From BMS3Bbin07 sp036244995 (GTDB lineage: Bacteria > Nitrospirota > Thermodesulfovibrionia > Thermodesulfovibrionales > JdFR-85): a DNA stretch of 6,675 bases. Within the stretch, counting starts at the first letter, position 1. Every line of letters starts with the position of its first letter. The notes below the pieces were generated by a model. The model was not told the DNA's origin, did not search any database, and saw only the letters and a program-made list of their open reading frames with translations. The DNA is taken from assembly GCA_036244995.1 (NCBI GenBank), contig BTTF01000102.1, positions 1 to 6,675 of the forward strand, in the 5' to 3' direction. This document shows positions 6,036-6,675 of the stretch, piece by piece. Position numbers and translations under genes: made by a program.

Positions 6036-6500
6036 ATGGCTAAAAAGGGTAAACACAGGAACAGGAAGCAAAAGGTTTCAGCCAGGAAAAGCAAAATCCC
6101 TGTTATCTGGATTGTCTTTGCCCTTTCAGTGCTCATACTTGTACTTGCCGTCTCCGGCAAAATCCCTTTTACCAACTCGCAAAAAAAAGATGGAAAATCC
6201 TTTCATGTAAAAGGGGGAGAGACACGTCCTGTAATAGACCCTTCAATGTTTACAGGTCTGACCCGTGCAGCCTACACAGCAGCCCGGGAAAATCCGGAAG
6301 TTCTGGACCAGGTCTACTGCTACTGCAACTGCAGTGAGCCGCCATTTTATCACAAGAGCCTCCTGAGCTGTTTTACAGGGAATCACGGGGCAGGTTGACT
6401 GCTCTGTCAGAAGGAGGCCTTGAGGGCATCCCAGGTTTACAAGGAAGGTAAGAAAATCGAGGATGTCAAGGCTACAATAGACAGGGAATTCGGGATGTAG
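6036..6500 (+). CDS. Membrane-anchored Cys-rich CYCxC-type protein, probable selenoprotein (in-frame TGA = Sec121)
   Basis: Read through the TGA at 6396-6398, the product is 154 aa and ends at TAG 6498-6500. A very basic N-terminus (MAKKGKHRNRKQK) and one membrane helix (about 21-39, IPVIWIVFALSVLILVLAV) predict an inner-membrane anchor with the C-terminal domain outside the cytoplasm. That domain has CYCNC (Cys95, 97, 99), then HKSLLSCF (Cys112), then HGAG-U-LLCQKEAL (Sec121, Cys124) and a charged tail ending DREFGM. From memory, related small proteins carry PCYCxC, GHxSLxxCF and CxxC in this order, with Cys where the TGA falls, and NCBI uses the name 'CYCXC family (seleno)protein'. A redox or metal-binding role is plausible, but the function is unknown. 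Stopping at the TGA would leave 120 aa and remove the second half of the CxxC pair. A nonsense mutation or sequencing error is the alternative. Confidence 0.8.
6404..6434 (+). promoter_or_regulatory. Putative bacterial SECIS hairpin directing Sec insertion
   Basis: Downstream of the TGA, GGA-G-GCC (6413-6419) pairs with GGC-A-TCC (6425-6431). This leaves one G/A mismatch and a UUGAG apical loop (6420-6424), which becomes UGA if U-G closes. A lower CUG/CAG pairing (6404-6406/6432-6434) is possible across a 6-nt left bulge. The loop begins about 21 nt after the TGA, within the range expected for bacterial SECIS elements, and a G lies near the start of the loop. The stem is short, so this is support rather than proof. 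Confidence 0.45.
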
Positions 6501-6503
6501 GAT

Positions 6504-6641
6504 TCAGGCAGTTCTCTGGGTTTGGGATGTGCTGAGTATGTGTTTTATGAGGCTGAGCCTCTCCCTGAGACTGAGTTCAAAGTAAACGTTGCTCTCCATC
6601 AGGATTCCTACAATCTCTTTTGCCTCTCGTGAGACCATCAT
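6504..6641 (-). CDS. Small hypothetical protein, 45 aa
   Basis: An ATG at 6641 (with a second ATG directly after it) is preceded by AAGGAG (6649-6654) at a 7-nt spacing. The frame runs 45 codons to TGA at 6504-6506. The product begins MMVSREAKEIVGILMESNVY and continues FELSLRERLSLIKHIL, then a polar tail. It looks like two amphipathic helices with many Glu, Arg and Lys, and has no signal peptide, cysteines or membrane segment. I do not recognise the family. The gene is convergent with the selenoprotein gene, leaving 3 bp between the stop codons and no terminator between them. The strong ribosome binding site and sensible composition favour a real gene, but the length is marginal. Confidence 0.5.
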   Translation of the reverse strand: MMVSREAKEIVGILMESNVYFELSLRERLSLIKHILSTSQTQRTA

Positions 6642-6675
6642 AAACACACTCCTTGATTCTTTTATCGGCTGTTAG

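Noticed and set aside
6036..6398. Treating the Cys-rich protein as ending at the TGA (120 aa) or as a pseudogene
   Set aside because: The frame stays open for 33 codons after the TGA, completes a U/CxxC motif and ends in a sensible C-terminus. A SECIS-like hairpin is also present. A random nonsense mutation would not require these.

Overview
The window reads as chromosomal DNA of a Gram-negative bacterium. There are two signal peptides, a beta-barrel outer-membrane protein ending in Phe, and an inner-membrane-anchored redox protein. The aconitase is the short, roughly 650-residue 'Aquifex-type' form, which I associate with anaerobic or deep-branching Gram-negatives such as Nitrospirota, Aquificota and the former Deltaproteobacteria. 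A likely selenoprotein points the same way. The phylum cannot be fixed from this window alone.

Layout, left to right. At 1-175 (minus) is the N-terminus of a secreted subtilase-type protease, running off the left edge, with a structured, palindrome-rich upstream region (176-338). At 339-2498 (minus) is a complete RecQ helicase. At 2499-2939 is a 441-bp gene-free gap holding two unrelated inverted-repeat elements (2545-2696 and 2757-2890). At 2940-4883 (minus) is a complete aconitate hydratase. A compact divergent promoter region follows. At 5042-5818 (plus) is an outer-membrane beta-barrel protein of the TIGR04219 type, followed by a strong intrinsic terminator (5838-5879). At 6036-6500 (plus) is a small membrane-anchored Cys-rich protein whose frame is interrupted by one in-frame TGA. 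Finally, a 45-residue minus-strand ORF (6504-6641) converges on it, leaving 3 bp between the stops.

The genes do not form an obvious pathway. Each main gene appears to have its own regulatory region, and only the convergent pair at the right end is tightly packed. The two most notable items are these. (1) The TGA at 6396-6398 is best read as selenocysteine. The downstream frame completes a U-x-x-C motif and a conserved-looking tail, and a SECIS-like hairpin lies about 21 nt beyond the TGA. (2) The recQ-aconitase gap contains two palindromic elements, one with a perfect 21-bp inverted repeat enclosing two further hairpins. This looks like a miniature mobile element or a structured RNA.
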